From Thiomicrorhabdus sp. (lineage in GTDB: Bacteria > Pseudomonadota > Gammaproteobacteria > Thiomicrospirales > Thiomicrospiraceae): 35,176 nt of DNA. A program made the position numbers and the translations under genes. Where the stretch lies: positions 1-35,176 of the forward strand of contig WFQP01000021.1 in NCBI GenBank assembly GCA_015487015.1, written 5' to 3'. Under the pieces are notes generated by a model. It was not told the DNA's origin. It searched no databases and saw only the letters and a list, made by a program, of their open reading frames with translations. Positions 35,030 through 35,176 of this stretch are shown here, piece after piece. Each line of letters opens with the position of its first letter. Position 1 is the first letter of the stretch.

Positions 35030-35058
35030 TTCAAAAAAACATTCAATTCCTTTATAAT
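35030..35058 (+). promoter_or_regulatory. Sigma-70 promoter for the DUF502 gene
   Basis: TTCAAA (35030-35035), 17 bases, then a perfect TATAAT (35053-35058). Confidence 0.65.
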
Positions 35059-35099
35059 AGCCTGTTTTCTCTCTCTTTATTTTAGACAGGTGTCTTTGA

Positions 35100-35176
35100 G
35101 TGTCCTATTTTAAGCGGTATTTTATTGCGGGTTTATTGGTGTGGTTGCCGTTAGGGGTGACCATTGTCGTCATTAA
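35100..35176 (+). CDS. DUF502 membrane protein, N-terminal fragment
   Basis: Runs off the window end; the first 25 codons, from GTG 35100, read YFKRYFIAGLLVWLPLGVTI, the typical N terminus and first membrane helix of DUF502 proteins of unknown function. AGGTG lies upstream at a slightly long distance. In many proteobacteria DUF502 precedes aspS; what follows cannot be seen. It has its own promoter. Confidence 0.75.
   Translation, partial: MSYFKRYFIAGLLVWLPLGVTIVVI

Overview
The window looks like a chromosomal segment of a free-living, sulfur-oxidising-type gammaproteobacterium. Gene content, order and the moderate G+C would fit the Thiomicrospira/Hydrogenovibrio/Thiomicrorhabdus group. That placement is inference from conserved order (suhB divergent from trmJ-cysE-iscR, then ndk-rlmN-rodZ-hisS-yfgM-bamB-der), a tusA-dsrE2 sulfur-carrier pair, and a cytochrome-like cis/trans fatty acid isomerase. 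No rRNA, tRNA, insertion sequence, prophage or CRISPR array was seen.

Layout. (1) 1-5.8 kb: bepA (minus strand); then plus-strand tusA-dsrE2 (overlapping), pssA-leuA (ATGA overlap) and holD-rimI (overlapping), ending in a terminator. (2) 5.9-16.3 kb: suhB on minus, divergent from a long plus-strand housekeeping run: trmJ-cysE-iscR-iscA, terminator, ndk-rlmN-rodZ(short)-hisS, long hairpin, yfgM-bamB-der. This matches the E. coli suhB-to-der neighbourhood with pieces missing: iscS, iscU, hscBA, fdx, pilF and ispG are absent. (3) 16.3-20.3 kb: an unusual inverted poly-C/poly-G element, then a 1287-residue flavin/Fe-S/CCG-domain dehydrogenase. (4) 20.4-25.2 kb: mostly minus-strand metabolic genes (aroG-type DAHP synthase, pilD, queD, ispA, 2-Cys peroxiredoxin) and a plus-strand DUF3579 gene. 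(5) 25.2-28.7 kb, accessory: a CBS-domain protein with a structured leader, a 60-residue unknown protein, a possible gene remnant, a hipBA toxin-antitoxin pair with clustered operator-like half sites, and an orphan Nif11-type small protein behind a perfect 16-bp palindrome. (6) 28.9-35.2 kb: cti, an APC permease, a lipoamide-dehydrogenase-like flavoprotein, a small membrane protein, and the first 25 codons of a DUF502 gene.

How the genes work together. Regions 1-3 are mainly envelope assembly (BepA, BamB, YfgM, PssA, RodZ), translation and RNA modification (HisS, RimI, RlmN, TrmJ, Der) and sulfur/Fe-S handling (TusA, DsrE2, CysE, IscR, IscA). Region 6 groups membrane-lipid isomerisation with a transporter and a redox enzyme, possibly a stress module.

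The most striking signal is not a gene. There are 16 homopolymeric G or C tracts of 7-9 bases in 35 kb, where roughly one would be expected. They usually have an A/T-rich 3' side when read on the G strand, lie inside conserved genes as Gly-Gly or Pro-Pro codons, and once form an intergenic inverted pair behind der. They could be a dispersed repeat or uptake-type signal, a set of slippage-prone switches (one lies in the hipB antitoxin gene), or a mutational quirk. A divergent psi subunit gene (holD), recognised by its N-terminal chi-binding motif and its place before rimI, is a second useful reading.
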